Origin: Ruegeria atlantica
GTDB taxonomy: Bacteria > Pseudomonadota > Alphaproteobacteria > Rhodobacterales > Rhodobacteraceae
Assembly: GCF_013032455.1 (NCBI RefSeq)
Contig: NZ_WQCF01000001.1
Coordinates: forward strand, 434,001 to 498,000
Reading direction: 5' to 3'
Length of the DNA: 64,000 nucleotides
Shown: piece by piece, positions 53,165 through 62,214 of the stretch
Position numbering within the stretch: position 1 is the first letter of the stretch
Layout of the letters: the number at the start of each line of letters is the position of its first letter
The notes under the pieces: model-generated
Databases searched by the model: none
What the model saw: only the letters and a program-made list of their open reading frames with translations
What the model was told of the DNA's origin: nothing
Translations under genes and position numbers: made by a program

Positions 53165-55972
53165 TCAGTTACCGTCCTTCAAACCCATCAGCGCAGCTGC
53201 AAACGGGTTATCGGGATCGATAGCCTTTTCCTTTTTCGGAGGCCGCGATGAGAAGGACTTGGCACCTTGCGGCTTACCCCCCTTCTTACCCTGCGGTTTG
53301 CCGCGTCCATCCTGAGGCTTGCCGCGCGGTTTGCCCTTACCCTGCCCTTGCCGCGGTTCACGGCGAGGGCCACGGTTGGCCTGACGCTGACGACCCCAGG
53401 TAAAGGTGTAAAACACTTCGATTTCGGGTTCATCCGCTGCCGGAGCCTCGGCTGCCGCCTCGGTGCTTTCGGTGGCCTCGGCTGACGCCTCGGCAGATGT
53501 GGCGACCTCTTCGGTAGCCGCCTCGGGCGCCGGGGTTTCTTCGGCCGCTGATTGCTCAATCGCTTCGGCGGTCGGTTGCTCTGCCGGGGCAGGCTTCACC
53601 TTTTCACGCTCACCGCGCTCGGCGTTGTAGCCCAGCCCCTTCATCAGATCTGCAAACTGTTCTAGCGTCATGCCGGTGATCGACAACATGTCGGGCTTGG
53701 CTTCAAACCCGCCACGGCTGTCTTCGGCACGAAGCATATCGGCCAGACGTTCCAGCATGTCGATCCGGATCGAACGCTCGCCCGCATCGCGGTAGCCGCA
53801 CATCGTATCGTAGCCCTCGGGCGCGTCTTTAGCGATAGGTACGGTGACCAGCCCCGGAGGCGGCGCTTCGGGGAACTCCTGCAGCCCATTGGCCAGCGCC
53901 CAAAGAACCAGACGCAGGCGCGTGGGTGCAGGTTTCAGCAGTAACGGCATGAAGATGGTAAATTGGCCGAACCGGATGCCGTGCTTGCGCAGGGCACCAC
54001 GGGCGTCCTGATCCAGATCCTTGACCTCTTGCGCGACGCCTGAACGCGGCAGCACGCCCAGCGCTTCGACCATGCGGAAGGCAAAACCTTTGGCCAAACC
54101 GGTCAGTTCTTCGTCGCGCGACAGGTTCAGCAGCGGCTCGAACAGCGCGGCGACCTTGCGGTCGATAAAGTGCTGCAGACGGCGCTGCACTTTCTGTTCG
54201 ACATCCGGCCCTGCGGCCTCATCCACAAAAACCTCGACCATCGGCTTAAGCGGTTCTGCCCCGGCAACCAGTTTGCCGACGGCGTATTCGCCCCACATCA
54301 GACCACCCTGATCGGTAAAATCAATCTCGGTATCGGGCGCATTATAGAAGCGGTCGGCACGCAGATGGAATTGCGGCGCGAGTGCTTGCAGGGATGCCGA
54401 TTTCAGAGCTTTCGCCTCGGTCCCTTGCGCGCTTTTGTCCGGACTAAACCGGAACCCTTCCAGACGACCGACGAATTCGCCTTCGACGGTCACTTCACCC
54501 TTGTCATTTACTTCGGCCAAAAGGGCCTCCTTCTGTTTGAGCCGGCGCAGCAACACAGATGTGCGCCGGTCCACAAATCTTTGCGTCAGTCGGTCATGTA
54601 ATGCGTCCGACAGCCTGTCTTCTACAGTGCGCGTTTCGTCACGCCAATGCGATTCGTCACGGACCCAGCCGTTTCGTTGCGCAACATATGTCCAAGTGCG
54701 AATATATGCCAATCTTTTGGACAACGCATCAATGTCTCCGTCGGTTCTGTCGATCCGGCGGATTTGCCGCGCCATAAAGTCATCGGGGATCGAACCGCAC
54801 TCATGCAAGTGGCCATAGATCACTTCGAGCAAGCTGGCGTGTTCTGCGTGGCTGATACCTCGAAAATCGGGGATTCGGCACACATCCCACAGCAAACGGA
54901 TGGATTGCGGATCGCTGGCACGGGCTGCAACCTCGGTCTCTTGCGACAGCGATTTTAACACATTCAGGTCGTCGGCGGGCCGTGCCTTGATCAAATGCTC
55001 GTCATTCGGGCTGACCTCAAGCGAGTGGATCAGCGCGTCGATGGAACCAAACCGCAAAGCAGCACTCCGCCAGTTCAGCTTTTTCATCGGCGTGAAACGG
55101 CTGTCCATGATTGCCTGTGCGACGCCTTCATCAAGCGGCGGGGCTTCGCCGGTCACACCGAAGGTGCCGTCGGACATGCCGCGCCCTGCTCGACCAGCAA
55201 TCTGAGCCAGCTCGTTGGGCGCAAGCGGGCGCATCCGGCGGCCGTCAAACTTGCTGAGGGAGGAGAACGCCACGTGGTTCACATCCAGGTTTAGCCCCAT
55301 CCCAATGGCGTCCGTGGCCACTAGGTAATCCACCTCACCATTTTGATAGAGTTCAACCTGTGCGTTTCGCGTGCGTGGGCTGAGCGCGCCCATGACCACA
55401 GCCGCCCCTCCCTTTTGACGACGCAGCAGTTCCGCAATCGCATAGACGCTATCGACCGAGAACCCGACGATGGCGCTGCGCGGTGGCATGCGGCTGATCT
55501 TCTTGGACCCCGCATAGACCAGTTGAGACATGCGCTCACGCCGGACAAACTGCGCCTCGGGCACCAGAGCAGCGATAGGGCCACGCATCGTGTCGGATCC
55601 AAGAAACAGCGTCTCATTGGTGCCACGTGCCCGCAGTAGACGATCGGTAAAGACGTGGCCCCGTTCAGGGTCGGCACAGAGTTGGACTTCGTCGATGGCT
55701 ACAAAATCAGCGCCCATGCCCTCGGGCATCGCTTCAACCGTGCAGACCCAATATTGAGTACGAGGCGGCACAATGCGCTCCTCGCCCGTGACCAATGCCA
55801 CAACGGACGGGCCGCGAATGGCGACGATCTTGTCATAGACCTCGCGCGCCAGCAGACGCAGCGGCAGACCGATCACTCCGGTCCGATATCCCAGCATCCG
55901 CTCAATCGCGTAATGGGTTTTACCTGTGTTTGTTGGGCCCAGAACGGCCACTATTCGGGATGACCCGCTCAC
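53165..55972 (-). CDS. Suv3-like RNA/DNA helicase with low-complexity tail
   Basis: This 935-residue SF2 helicase of a type common in alphaproteobacteria resembles mitochondrial Suv3. Walker A is GPTNTGKT (12-19) and motif II is DEVQ. Motif VI is QIAGRAGRG near 255. A beta/helical Suv3-type core continues to about 780. The last 150 residues are low-complexity: an Ala/Glu/Thr segment, then a highly basic RQGQGKGKPRGKPQ stretch. It probably takes part in RNA turnover. Its neighbours Hsp15 and ferredoxin are conserved around it. Confidence 0.9.
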   Translation of the reverse strand: MSGSSRIVAVLGPTNTGKTHYAIERMLGYRTGVIGLPLRLLAREVYDKIVAIRGPSVVALVTGEERIVPPRTQYWVCTVEAMPEGMGADFVAIDEVQLCADPERGHVFTDRLLRARGTNETLFLGSDTMRGPIAALVPEAQFVRRERMSQLVYAGSKKISRMPPRSAIVGFSVDSVYAIAELLRRQKGGAAVVMGALSPRTRNAQVELYQNGEVDYLVATDAIGMGLNLDVNHVAFSSLSKFDGRRMRPLAPNELAQIAGRAGRGMSDGTFGVTGEAPPLDEGVAQAIMDSRFTPMKKLNWRSAALRFGSIDALIHSLEVSPNDEHLIKARPADDLNVLKSLSQETEVAARASDPQSIRLLWDVCRIPDFRGISHAEHASLLEVIYGHLHECGSIPDDFMARQIRRIDRTDGDIDALSKRLAYIRTWTYVAQRNGWVRDESHWRDETRTVEDRLSDALHDRLTQRFVDRRTSVLLRRLKQKEALLAEVNDKGEVTVEGEFVGRLEGFRFSPDKSAQGTEAKALKSASLQALAPQFHLRADRFYNAPDTEIDFTDQGGLMWGEYAVGKLVAGAEPLKPMVEVFVDEAAGPDVEQKVQRRLQHFIDRKVAALFEPLLNLSRDEELTGLAKGFAFRMVEALGVLPRSGVAQEVKDLDQDARGALRKHGIRFGQFTIFMPLLLKPAPTRLRLVLWALANGLQEFPEAPPPGLVTVPIAKDAPEGYDTMCGYRDAGERSIRIDMLERLADMLRAEDSRGGFEAKPDMLSITGMTLEQFADLMKGLGYNAERGEREKVKPAPAEQPTAEAIEQSAAEETPAPEAATEEVATSAEASAEATESTEAAAEAPAADEPEIEVFYTFTWGRQRQANRGPRREPRQGQGKGKPRGKPQDGRGKPQGKKGGKPQGAKSFSSRPPKKEKAIDPDNPFAAALMGLKDGN

Positions 55973-55994
55973 CTTTGCCCCCTGCCCCTGTTCG

Positions 55995-56564
55995 TCAGAG
56001 GGCCGAGCCCTCGACCTGAGGCTTCAGTCGATTCACCGCATTGGTTACTTCTTCATGATGAGGATGTATAGCCAGCGCTCTCTCATAGGCCTCAAGCGCC
56101 TTGTCGGGCTGTTCGATGATCTCGAAAATCAGTCCCAGTCCGAAAATGGCCTCATAATTATTTGGGTTTAGCGCAAGCGCATGCTCCAGATCGGCGGCTG
56201 CCATGCCAAACCGATCCATCCCGAAAAATGCCGAGGCCCGCATGTGCCACCCTTCGGCAAAGCCGGGCGCGTGGTCTGTCAGAGCCGTCAGGTGTTCTAT
56301 GGCGGTCACAGTATCCCCGACATCCAACGCCTCGCGCCCACGTTCCAGCAAAAGGTCAGCCGAAGCGGAACCCGACTGCGACCACAAAGCTTTGAGCTGA
56401 CGATCAATACCAACCGCCTGTTCCGGCGTGGATTGTACCAGCTGTTGCAAAAGCTCGGCCTCATCCTTCGAATCCGCCTGCTGCGCCAAAGAACTGGCGG
56501 AAAACATGATCGTGACAAAAAGTGCCGCGACGATACCTTTGAGATTGGTTGTTGCAATGCCCAT
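55995..56564 (-). CDS. exported tetratricopeptide repeat protein
   Basis: This 189-residue protein has an N-terminal signal (GIVAALFVTIMFSASSLAQQ) and tetratricopeptide repeats in the second half, including DLEHALALNPNNYEAIFGLGLI and ALEAYERALAIHPHHEEV. ATG 56564 is taken because the signal peptide follows at once; ATG 56603 gives 13 extra residues. Neither has a clear ribosome site. It precedes the helicase gene on the same strand. Confidence 0.82.
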   Translation of the reverse strand: MGIATTNLKGIVAALFVTIMFSASSLAQQADSKDEAELLQQLVQSTPEQAVGIDRQLKALWSQSGSASADLLLERGREALDVGDTVTAIEHLTALTDHAPGFAEGWHMRASAFFGMDRFGMAAADLEHALALNPNNYEAIFGLGLIFEIIEQPDKALEAYERALAIHPHHEEVTNAVNRLKPQVEGSAL

Positions 56565-56633
56565 AACAATGTTCAGTGTAGCGTTGCGACCGGCGATGTC
56601 CATTCACGGCGCAGAAACAATATGAGGAACACC

Positions 56634-56924
56634 ATGAGCGACATTCTCGAAAAGGCGGCAGCCGCGCTGAACGACAAACTTTCTGGCGGCGACTTCGACG
56701 CTTCTGCCAAGTTTGCCATCTCGGATCTGGGCGCAATTATTCTGGACGCGAATGGCGCCCGTGTCAGTGATGACGATGCAGACGTCACCCTGACTGCAGA
56801 TGCCGACACGTTCGAGCAGATCCTCAACGGCGACCTGAACCCGACCGGTGCGTTCATGTCCGGTAAGTTGAGCGTTGACGGTGACATGGGTATCGCCATG
56901 AAGCTCGCCTCGGTGCTGGCCTGA
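56634..56924 (+). CDS. SCP2 sterol-carrier-like lipid-binding protein
   Basis: This 96-residue protein has a whole SCP2 fold: an N-terminal helix (ILEKAAAALNDKL), the strand region DADVTLTADADTFEQIL, and DLNPTGAFMSGKLSVDGDMGIAMKLASVLA. The family binds lipids or acyl-CoA in a hydrophobic tunnel. GAGGAAC precedes ATG 56634. The stop TGA shares its last base with the ATG of the hydrolase, so they are coupled. Confidence 0.93.
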   Translation: MSDILEKAAAALNDKLSGGDFDASAKFAISDLGAIILDANGARVSDDDADVTLTADADTFEQILNGDLNPTGAFMSGKLSVDGDMGIAMKLASVLA

Positions 56925-57892
56925 TGGAGCTTTCGCCGGCCCCTTTTTACGAAGGCGTGGCCGGCGGCCCCGCTGGCGGAGCAGCCCATTGGCTGACGAC
57001 TGCTGATAACACTCGTATTCGCGTCGGCCACTGGTGCCCTAAGGGCGATACGAATGGCACGGTGATGATGTTCCCCGGCCGAACGGAGTATATCGAAAAA
57101 TACGGCGACGCTGCGCGTGAATTTGTTGATCGTGGATTTGCGTTTCTAGCCGTCGACTGGCGTGGTCAGGGGTTGGCGGATCGCCTGCTGGATGACCCCC
57201 GCGTCGGGCATGTAGATCAGTTCACCGACTATCAACAAGATGTGCATTCCACACTGGAGCTTGCGACAGAATTGGGCTTGCCAAAGCCGTGGTATGTGAT
57301 CGGCCATTCGATGGGTGGCGCGATCGGCCTGCGCGCAGTGCTAGAGCGTGATTGCTTTACGGCTTGCGCCTTTACCGGCCCGATGTGGGGAATCTTTTTC
57401 ACGCCCCTGATGAAACCACTCAGCCGGTTGACCGCCTATTGGGGGCCCCGGCTTGGGCTGGGGGAAAAGAAGCCTCCGACGACCTCACTGGAAAGCTATG
57501 TGGTTTCACAGCCGTTCGAGGGCAACATGCTGACCCGCGATCCGGCAATGTACCAGATGATGAAAGATCAACTGGCGGCGCATCCTGAAATGGCGCTTGG
57601 TGCGCCCTCAACCATCTGGCTGCGTGAAGCACTGGATGAATGCGCCTGGTTGATGGAGCAAACGGCTCCGGCAACACCTTGCCTTACCTTCCTGGGCACA
57701 CACGAACAAATCGTCGACCGCAAGGCGATCCGCGACCGGATGGCAAACTGGCCCAGCGGCACCTTGGTCGAAATCCCCGACGGAGAGCATGAAGTGCTAA
57801 TGGAGGCACCAGATGTGCGTACGCCCGTCTTCGACCAACTGTCAGCACATTTCCTGAACGCGCAATCCGGCGCGACAAACGGGACGGAATAA
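56924..57892 (+). CDS. alpha/beta hydrolase, lysophospholipase-like
   Basis: This 322-residue hydrolase has the nucleophile elbow GHSMGG at about 127-132, a typical oxyanion region (MMFPGRTEYIEKYG), and a late acid and histidine (DGEHEVLM). It resembles PldB/monoacylglycerol lipase. It has no signal peptide. Coupling to the SCP2 protein suggests a lipid substrate delivered by or to that carrier. Confidence 0.9.
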   Translation: MELSPAPFYEGVAGGPAGGAAHWLTTADNTRIRVGHWCPKGDTNGTVMMFPGRTEYIEKYGDAAREFVDRGFAFLAVDWRGQGLADRLLDDPRVGHVDQFTDYQQDVHSTLELATELGLPKPWYVIGHSMGGAIGLRAVLERDCFTACAFTGPMWGIFFTPLMKPLSRLTAYWGPRLGLGEKKPPTTSLESYVVSQPFEGNMLTRDPAMYQMMKDQLAAHPEMALGAPSTIWLREALDECAWLMEQTAPATPCLTFLGTHEQIVDRKAIRDRMANWPSGTLVEIPDGEHEVLMEAPDVRTPVFDQLSAHFLNAQSGATNGTE

Positions 57893-57983
57893 TCCGGCTA
57901 AAGAAAACCTCATGCAAAGGCGGCTTGTGATCCAGGCCGCCCACGCCTAGATGTTTGCCAAAGCAGATATTCCGAGGTGATCC

Positions 57984-59804
57984 ATGCGCGACCTTCCCTA
58001 TCCCGTCCGTGACGCAAACGCAGCCGGAGGAACCGGCGATCTTGGCAACCTGCCGGAATGGGATTTGACCGACCTGTACAGCTCGGAAGAAGCGCCGGAA
58101 CTGGATCGCGATCTGGAATGGCTTGAGGGCGAATGCGCCGCCTTTGCCGCCGATTACGAAGGCAAACTGGCCGATCTGGATGCCGAAAGCCTGCTGAACT
58201 GCGTTCAGCGAAACGAAAAAATCAACTCGATCGCCGGTCGCATCATGTCTTTCGCGGGCCTGCGCTATTACCAACTGACCACTGACGCAGAGCGCGCTAA
58301 ATTCCTGTCGGATATGCAGGAAAAGATCACCGTTTTCACCACTCCGCTGGTATTCTTCACGCTGGAGATCAACCGCATAGACGATGACGCGCTAAAGGCA
58401 CATTTCGATACGAATGCCGATCTGGCCCGTTACGAGCCGGTTTTCCGCCGCATCCGCGCGATGAAACCCTATCAGTTGTCTGATGAGTTGGAGAAATTCC
58501 TGCACGATCTCGGTGTTGTCGGCGACGCTTGGGAACGCCTGTTCGACGAAACCATCGCCGGTCTTACATTTACTGTCGACGGTGAAGAACTGAATATCGA
58601 AGGCACTCTGAACCTGCTGACGGAACAGAACCGCTCTAAGCGCGAGGCAGCGTCTCGCGAATTGGCAAGCGTGTTTCAGGACAACATCAAAACCTTCGCC
58701 CGCGTTCACAACACGCAGGCCAAGGAGAAGGAAATCATCGACCGCTGGCGCAAGATGCCGACGGCCCAGACTGGTCGGCATCTGTCAAATGACGTCGAAC
58801 CCGAGGTCGTCGAAGCCCTGCGTGAGGCAGTAGTGGCCGCCTATCCAAAGCTTAGCCACCGCTACTATGAACTGAAGCGAAAATGGCTCGGTCTGGACGT
58901 CATGCAGGTCTGGGACCGCAATGCGCCCTTGCCGATGGAAGACACCCGTATCGTCGGCTGGAATGAAGCCGAGAAGACGGTAATGGAGGCTTATAATGCA
59001 TTTGATCCCCGCATGGGTGAAATCGCGTCACCCTTTTTCTCGAAGGGATGGATCGACGCGGCAGTGAAACCGGGCAAGGCTCCGGGCGCATTCGCGCACC
59101 CGACCGTGACCGAGGTTCATCCGTATGTGATGCTCAACTATCTGGGCAAGCCGCGTGACGTGATGACACTGGCGCATGAGCTGGGCCATGGCGTGCATCA
59201 GGTGCTGGCTGCAGATCAGGGTGAGATGCTCTCGTCGACGCCCCTGACACTGGCCGAAACCGCATCAGTTTTTGGCGAAATGCTGACCTTCCGCAAGATG
59301 CTGGATCAGGCCGAAACGCCGGAACAGCGCAAGGTTCTGCTGGCCGGTAAGGTCGAAGACATGATCAACACCGTTGTCCGGCAAATCGCCTTCTATGACT
59401 TCGAATGCAAGCTGCACGCGGCCCGCCGCGAAGGTGAACTGACCCCTGACGATATCAACGCGCTGTGGATGAGTGTTCAGGCGGAAAGCCTTGGCCCGGC
59501 ATTCGAATTCATGGAGGGTTACGAGACCTTCTGGGCCTATATCCCGCACTTCGTCCATTCACCCTTCTACGTCTACGCCTATGCCTTCGGCGACGGTTTG
59601 GTAAACGCATTGTATTCCGTTTACGAAAGCGGTGCCGAGGGTTTCGAGGACAAGTACTTTGAAATGCTGCGCGCCGGAGGGTCCAAGCATCACAAAGAAC
59701 TGCTGGCCCCGTTTGGCTTGGACGCCAGTGATCCAAAATTCTGGGACAAAGGTCTGTCGATGATCTCAGGTTTCATCGACGAACTGGAAGCTATGGAAGG
59801 CTGA
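57984..59804 (+). CDS. pepF: M3 family oligoendopeptidase (PepF)
   Basis: This 606-residue cytoplasmic zinc metallopeptidase cleaves short peptides. The zinc site is HELGHGVH in MTLAHELGHGVHQVL near residue 400, with the distal glutamate in LAETASVFGEML. A GAGGTGATCC leader precedes ATG 57984. The 91-nt gap before it contains only a weak GGCGGC/GCCGCC hairpin (57919-57941). Confidence 0.95.
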   Translation: MRDLPYPVRDANAAGGTGDLGNLPEWDLTDLYSSEEAPELDRDLEWLEGECAAFAADYEGKLADLDAESLLNCVQRNEKINSIAGRIMSFAGLRYYQLTTDAERAKFLSDMQEKITVFTTPLVFFTLEINRIDDDALKAHFDTNADLARYEPVFRRIRAMKPYQLSDELEKFLHDLGVVGDAWERLFDETIAGLTFTVDGEELNIEGTLNLLTEQNRSKREAASRELASVFQDNIKTFARVHNTQAKEKEIIDRWRKMPTAQTGRHLSNDVEPEVVEALREAVVAAYPKLSHRYYELKRKWLGLDVMQVWDRNAPLPMEDTRIVGWNEAEKTVMEAYNAFDPRMGEIASPFFSKGWIDAAVKPGKAPGAFAHPTVTEVHPYVMLNYLGKPRDVMTLAHELGHGVHQVLAADQGEMLSSTPLTLAETASVFGEMLTFRKMLDQAETPEQRKVLLAGKVEDMINTVVRQIAFYDFECKLHAARREGELTPDDINALWMSVQAESLGPAFEFMEGYETFWAYIPHFVHSPFYVYAYAFGDGLVNALYSVYESGAEGFEDKYFEMLRAGGSKHHKELLAPFGLDASDPKFWDKGLSMISGFIDELEAMEG

Positions 59805-60683
59805 TCACTTCTGGCTTTTGGTCGTCAGGAACACAGCAGCCACGATCAACGCGCCCCCAAGGGCTGCAATCGGCGTGATTGCGGCCCCAAGAAACAGCGC
59901 CGAGTTGATGAACGTGAACACGACCGAGGCGGCGAACATCAAGGTCGCCGTCAGGGTCGAAACCCGCGCGGCGGCCTCGTACCACAGGTAATAGGCCAGC
60001 GCGGTTGGAAGCACCCCAAGCAGGAATAAGAAAACAACGTCATTGACCGTTGGCACCTGCAGCGAAAGCGCGGCCAGTGGCAGCAACAGCACGCCTGCGC
60101 ACATGAATATCCCGAATAGGAAATTCAAACGCTCTGCAGTCGATTCCGAATTGCGCATCGCACGGCTGCTAGAAATCAGGAAAACTGCCCAGCTTAGACC
60201 GGCACCAATTTCAAGCAAATCACCGAATAAGGGTTCTCCACCCCCTTGGAAATCCTGATAAACCGTTAGAAAAACACCAATAATTGCAAGTGCCGTGGCC
60301 AGCACATCCGTGCGTGTGACGGGTGTATCGGCAAAGAAGTACAAAAACACCAGCACAAAGAAAGGTGCTGTGTTTTCAAGAACCATAGCGTTGGCTGCAC
60401 CGGTATGTTCCAACCCAATATGGAATAGAATGTAATTGACGACCGTCGACAAAACCGCCAGCCGAAAGTTCCAATCGCTCAGTTGGATAGATACCGACAC
60501 CCGCATTACGCGCAGCATGCAATAGATGGCCAGTGCCGCAATAAACAGGCGCGTCACTGCAATCTGCAACCCGCCCAGATCGCTGGTGAGATAGCGCACA
60601 ATGACGCTGTGCGTACCCCAAAGGAAAGCTGCCAAAAACCCGAGCACCAGACCATTTTTCAACAGATTGGCTTTGGGCATCAA
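59805..60683 (-). CDS. EamA/DMT family transporter
   Basis: This 292-residue inner-membrane protein has ten hydrophobic helices arranged as two EamA repeats, with LGFLAAFLWGTHSVIVRY at the start and the ENTAPFFVLVFLYFF segment. The family exports amino acids, nucleotides or other metabolites. It abuts the convergent pepF gene with no gap. Substrate unknown. Confidence 0.9.
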   Translation of the reverse strand: MMPKANLLKNGLVLGFLAAFLWGTHSVIVRYLTSDLGGLQIAVTRLFIAALAIYCMLRVMRVSVSIQLSDWNFRLAVLSTVVNYILFHIGLEHTGAANAMVLENTAPFFVLVFLYFFADTPVTRTDVLATALAIIGVFLTVYQDFQGGGEPLFGDLLEIGAGLSWAVFLISSSRAMRNSESTAERLNFLFGIFMCAGVLLLPLAALSLQVPTVNDVVFLFLLGVLPTALAYYLWYEAAARVSTLTATLMFAASVVFTFINSALFLGAAITPIAALGGALIVAAVFLTTKSQK

Positions 60684-60692
60684 ACTGCCCGC

Positions 60693-60962
60693 CTACTTTA
60701 ACTGACTGTCTTTGGAGCCGCGCCTATTGATCCCTGCCCGTGCCTTAAAAGTTCCATCGCGATCCTGTTGGCAGTCCAGGCACAATTTGACCCCCGGCAA
60801 AGCCATACGCCGCTTCTCAGGGATAGGCTCTTCACATTCGGCGCAATGGGTCAGGCTTTCCCCGACTGGTCGCTTTTGCGCCTGCATCCGGGCCAGTTCA
60901 TCCGAAATGGACGCTTCGATCTGTTCGCTCACCGCGCCATCGCGTGCCCAGCCACCTGCCAT
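60693..60962 (-). CDS. DksA/TraR C4-type zinc-finger protein
   Basis: This 89-residue protein has the four-cysteine zinc finger CAECEEPIPEKRRMALPGVKLCLDC near its middle, as in YbiI-type relatives of DksA. It lacks the long coiled-coil of DksA, so a true stringent-response role is uncertain. A TAGGAGGAGACCC leader precedes ATG 60962. Confidence 0.92.
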   Translation of the reverse strand: MAGGWARDGAVSEQIEASISDELARMQAQKRPVGESLTHCAECEEPIPEKRRMALPGVKLCLDCQQDRDGTFKARAGINRRGSKDSQLK

Positions 60963-61020
60963 GGGTCTCCTCCTAATCAGGTGACAGCCAGACTAGATCA
61001 GCCAGACCGCACGTGGCAAG

Positions 61021-61995
61021 TCAGAGGGGCACAGCGCCCGCAAACACCTTGTCGATCATGTCTTGCGTTCCGCGCGAAAACTCCAGCGGACACGGGTAAT
61101 CCACGCCTTCACGCACCGTCCGGCAAAATGCCTCGACCTGCAGCCTATAGTGGTCGTCTCCGGGAAAACGCGTGATTTGTACTTCAAGTCCGGGGCGATG
61201 CAGTTCTACACGCGCTTCGCCGAAGACCCGAGCGTTGAACGGAGCAGTCAGGCGGATAACGCCACCTTCGCCGTGAAACACCATTTCCTGATGTGGATGC
61301 ATCCGGATCGAAACATAACTGGAATAGGTAAACCCCGGAAACTGCGCGCGAATCTCGGTAAAGGCGTCAATGCCATCTTCCCATCGGATCGCGGATTGCA
61401 CTTCAATCGGTTCCTGCCCGGTCGCAAATCGCGCGCCACCGATGACATAAACACCGATGTCGCGCAGCCCACCGCCACCTGTTTCGGCACGGTTGCGGAT
61501 ATTCGTCGTATCAGCCCGATTGTCAAAGCTGAAGGCCCCGGTCACATGCACCAATTTGCCAATGGCACCATCCGCAATCAGTTTCCGCACAAATTGCCAC
61601 TGCGGATGATGTACGATCATATACGCCTCTGCCGCCAGCAGCCCCGTCTGATCACGCTTTTGGATCAGGGTAGTGAACTCGGGCGCGCTCATCGTCATGG
61701 GCTTTTCGCATAGCACATGTTTCCCGGCCTCAAGCGCCCTGAGACTCCATTCCACATGCAGGTGATTGGGCAACGGGATGTAGACAGCCTCGATCAGCGG
61801 GTCAGCCAACAACGCGTCATAGTCGGCGTAAACCTTCAAGTTGGGGCAAAAAGCCTGAAACGTTTCGGCTTTGGCCGCACTTGAAGTCGCCAGACCCGTC
61901 AGTTGCGCGCCTTCGGCGGCGTGAATTGCGGGGGCCATATATTGGCGCGCGAACTTTGCAGCACCCAATACGCCCCATTGAACGGGTTTGTGCAT
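61021..61995 (-). CDS. Gfo/Idh/MocA family oxidoreductase
   Basis: This 324-residue NAD(P)-dependent sugar or polyol oxidoreductase has an N-terminal Rossmann fold (GVLGAAKFARQYMAPAIHAAEGAQLTGLATSS). The AVYIPLPNHLHVEWSLRALEAGKHVLCEKPMT motif carries the catalytic lysine in CEKP. ATG 61995 has GGAG 6 nt upstream; ATG 62010 is an alternative. Substrate unknown. Confidence 0.92.
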   Translation of the reverse strand: MHKPVQWGVLGAAKFARQYMAPAIHAAEGAQLTGLATSSAAKAETFQAFCPNLKVYADYDALLADPLIEAVYIPLPNHLHVEWSLRALEAGKHVLCEKPMTMSAPEFTTLIQKRDQTGLLAAEAYMIVHHPQWQFVRKLIADGAIGKLVHVTGAFSFDNRADTTNIRNRAETGGGGLRDIGVYVIGGARFATGQEPIEVQSAIRWEDGIDAFTEIRAQFPGFTYSSYVSIRMHPHQEMVFHGEGGVIRLTAPFNARVFGEARVELHRPGLEVQITRFPGDDHYRLQVEAFCRTVREGVDYPCPLEFSRGTQDMIDKVFAGAVPL

Positions 61996-62166
61996 ATTCT
62001 TCTCCGGCATAAGTACTCAACAGCGAATCTGTCTGTTATCGCTAACATCGCATCTCTATCAGATGAACGACATTAAGTCAGACGTTTCTCGGGATCGAAC
62101 CCTCGTAATCTGCATCCCACATTGAAGCTGAACGCAACAATGTGATCAAGCGCTGCCCGTAGAAAC

Positions 62167-62196
62167 AAAAAAGCCCGCCGAAACGACGGGCTTTTC
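62167..62196 (-). terminator. intrinsic terminator after rpoH
   Basis: On the minus strand a GC-rich stem (CCCG/CGGG plus A-T pairs, one C-A mismatch near an AAA-type loop) ends in a run of six T. It lies about 20 nt past the rpoH stop. Confidence 0.88.
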
Positions 62197-62214
62197 TAAA
62201 TGTTTGAGCAATCC

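Noticed and set aside
62085..62115. tRNA T-arm-like words (GGGTTCGATCCC on the minus strand)
   Set aside because: The flanking bases do not form a 5-bp T-stem, and no D-arm, anticodon arm or acceptor stem could be found on either strand.
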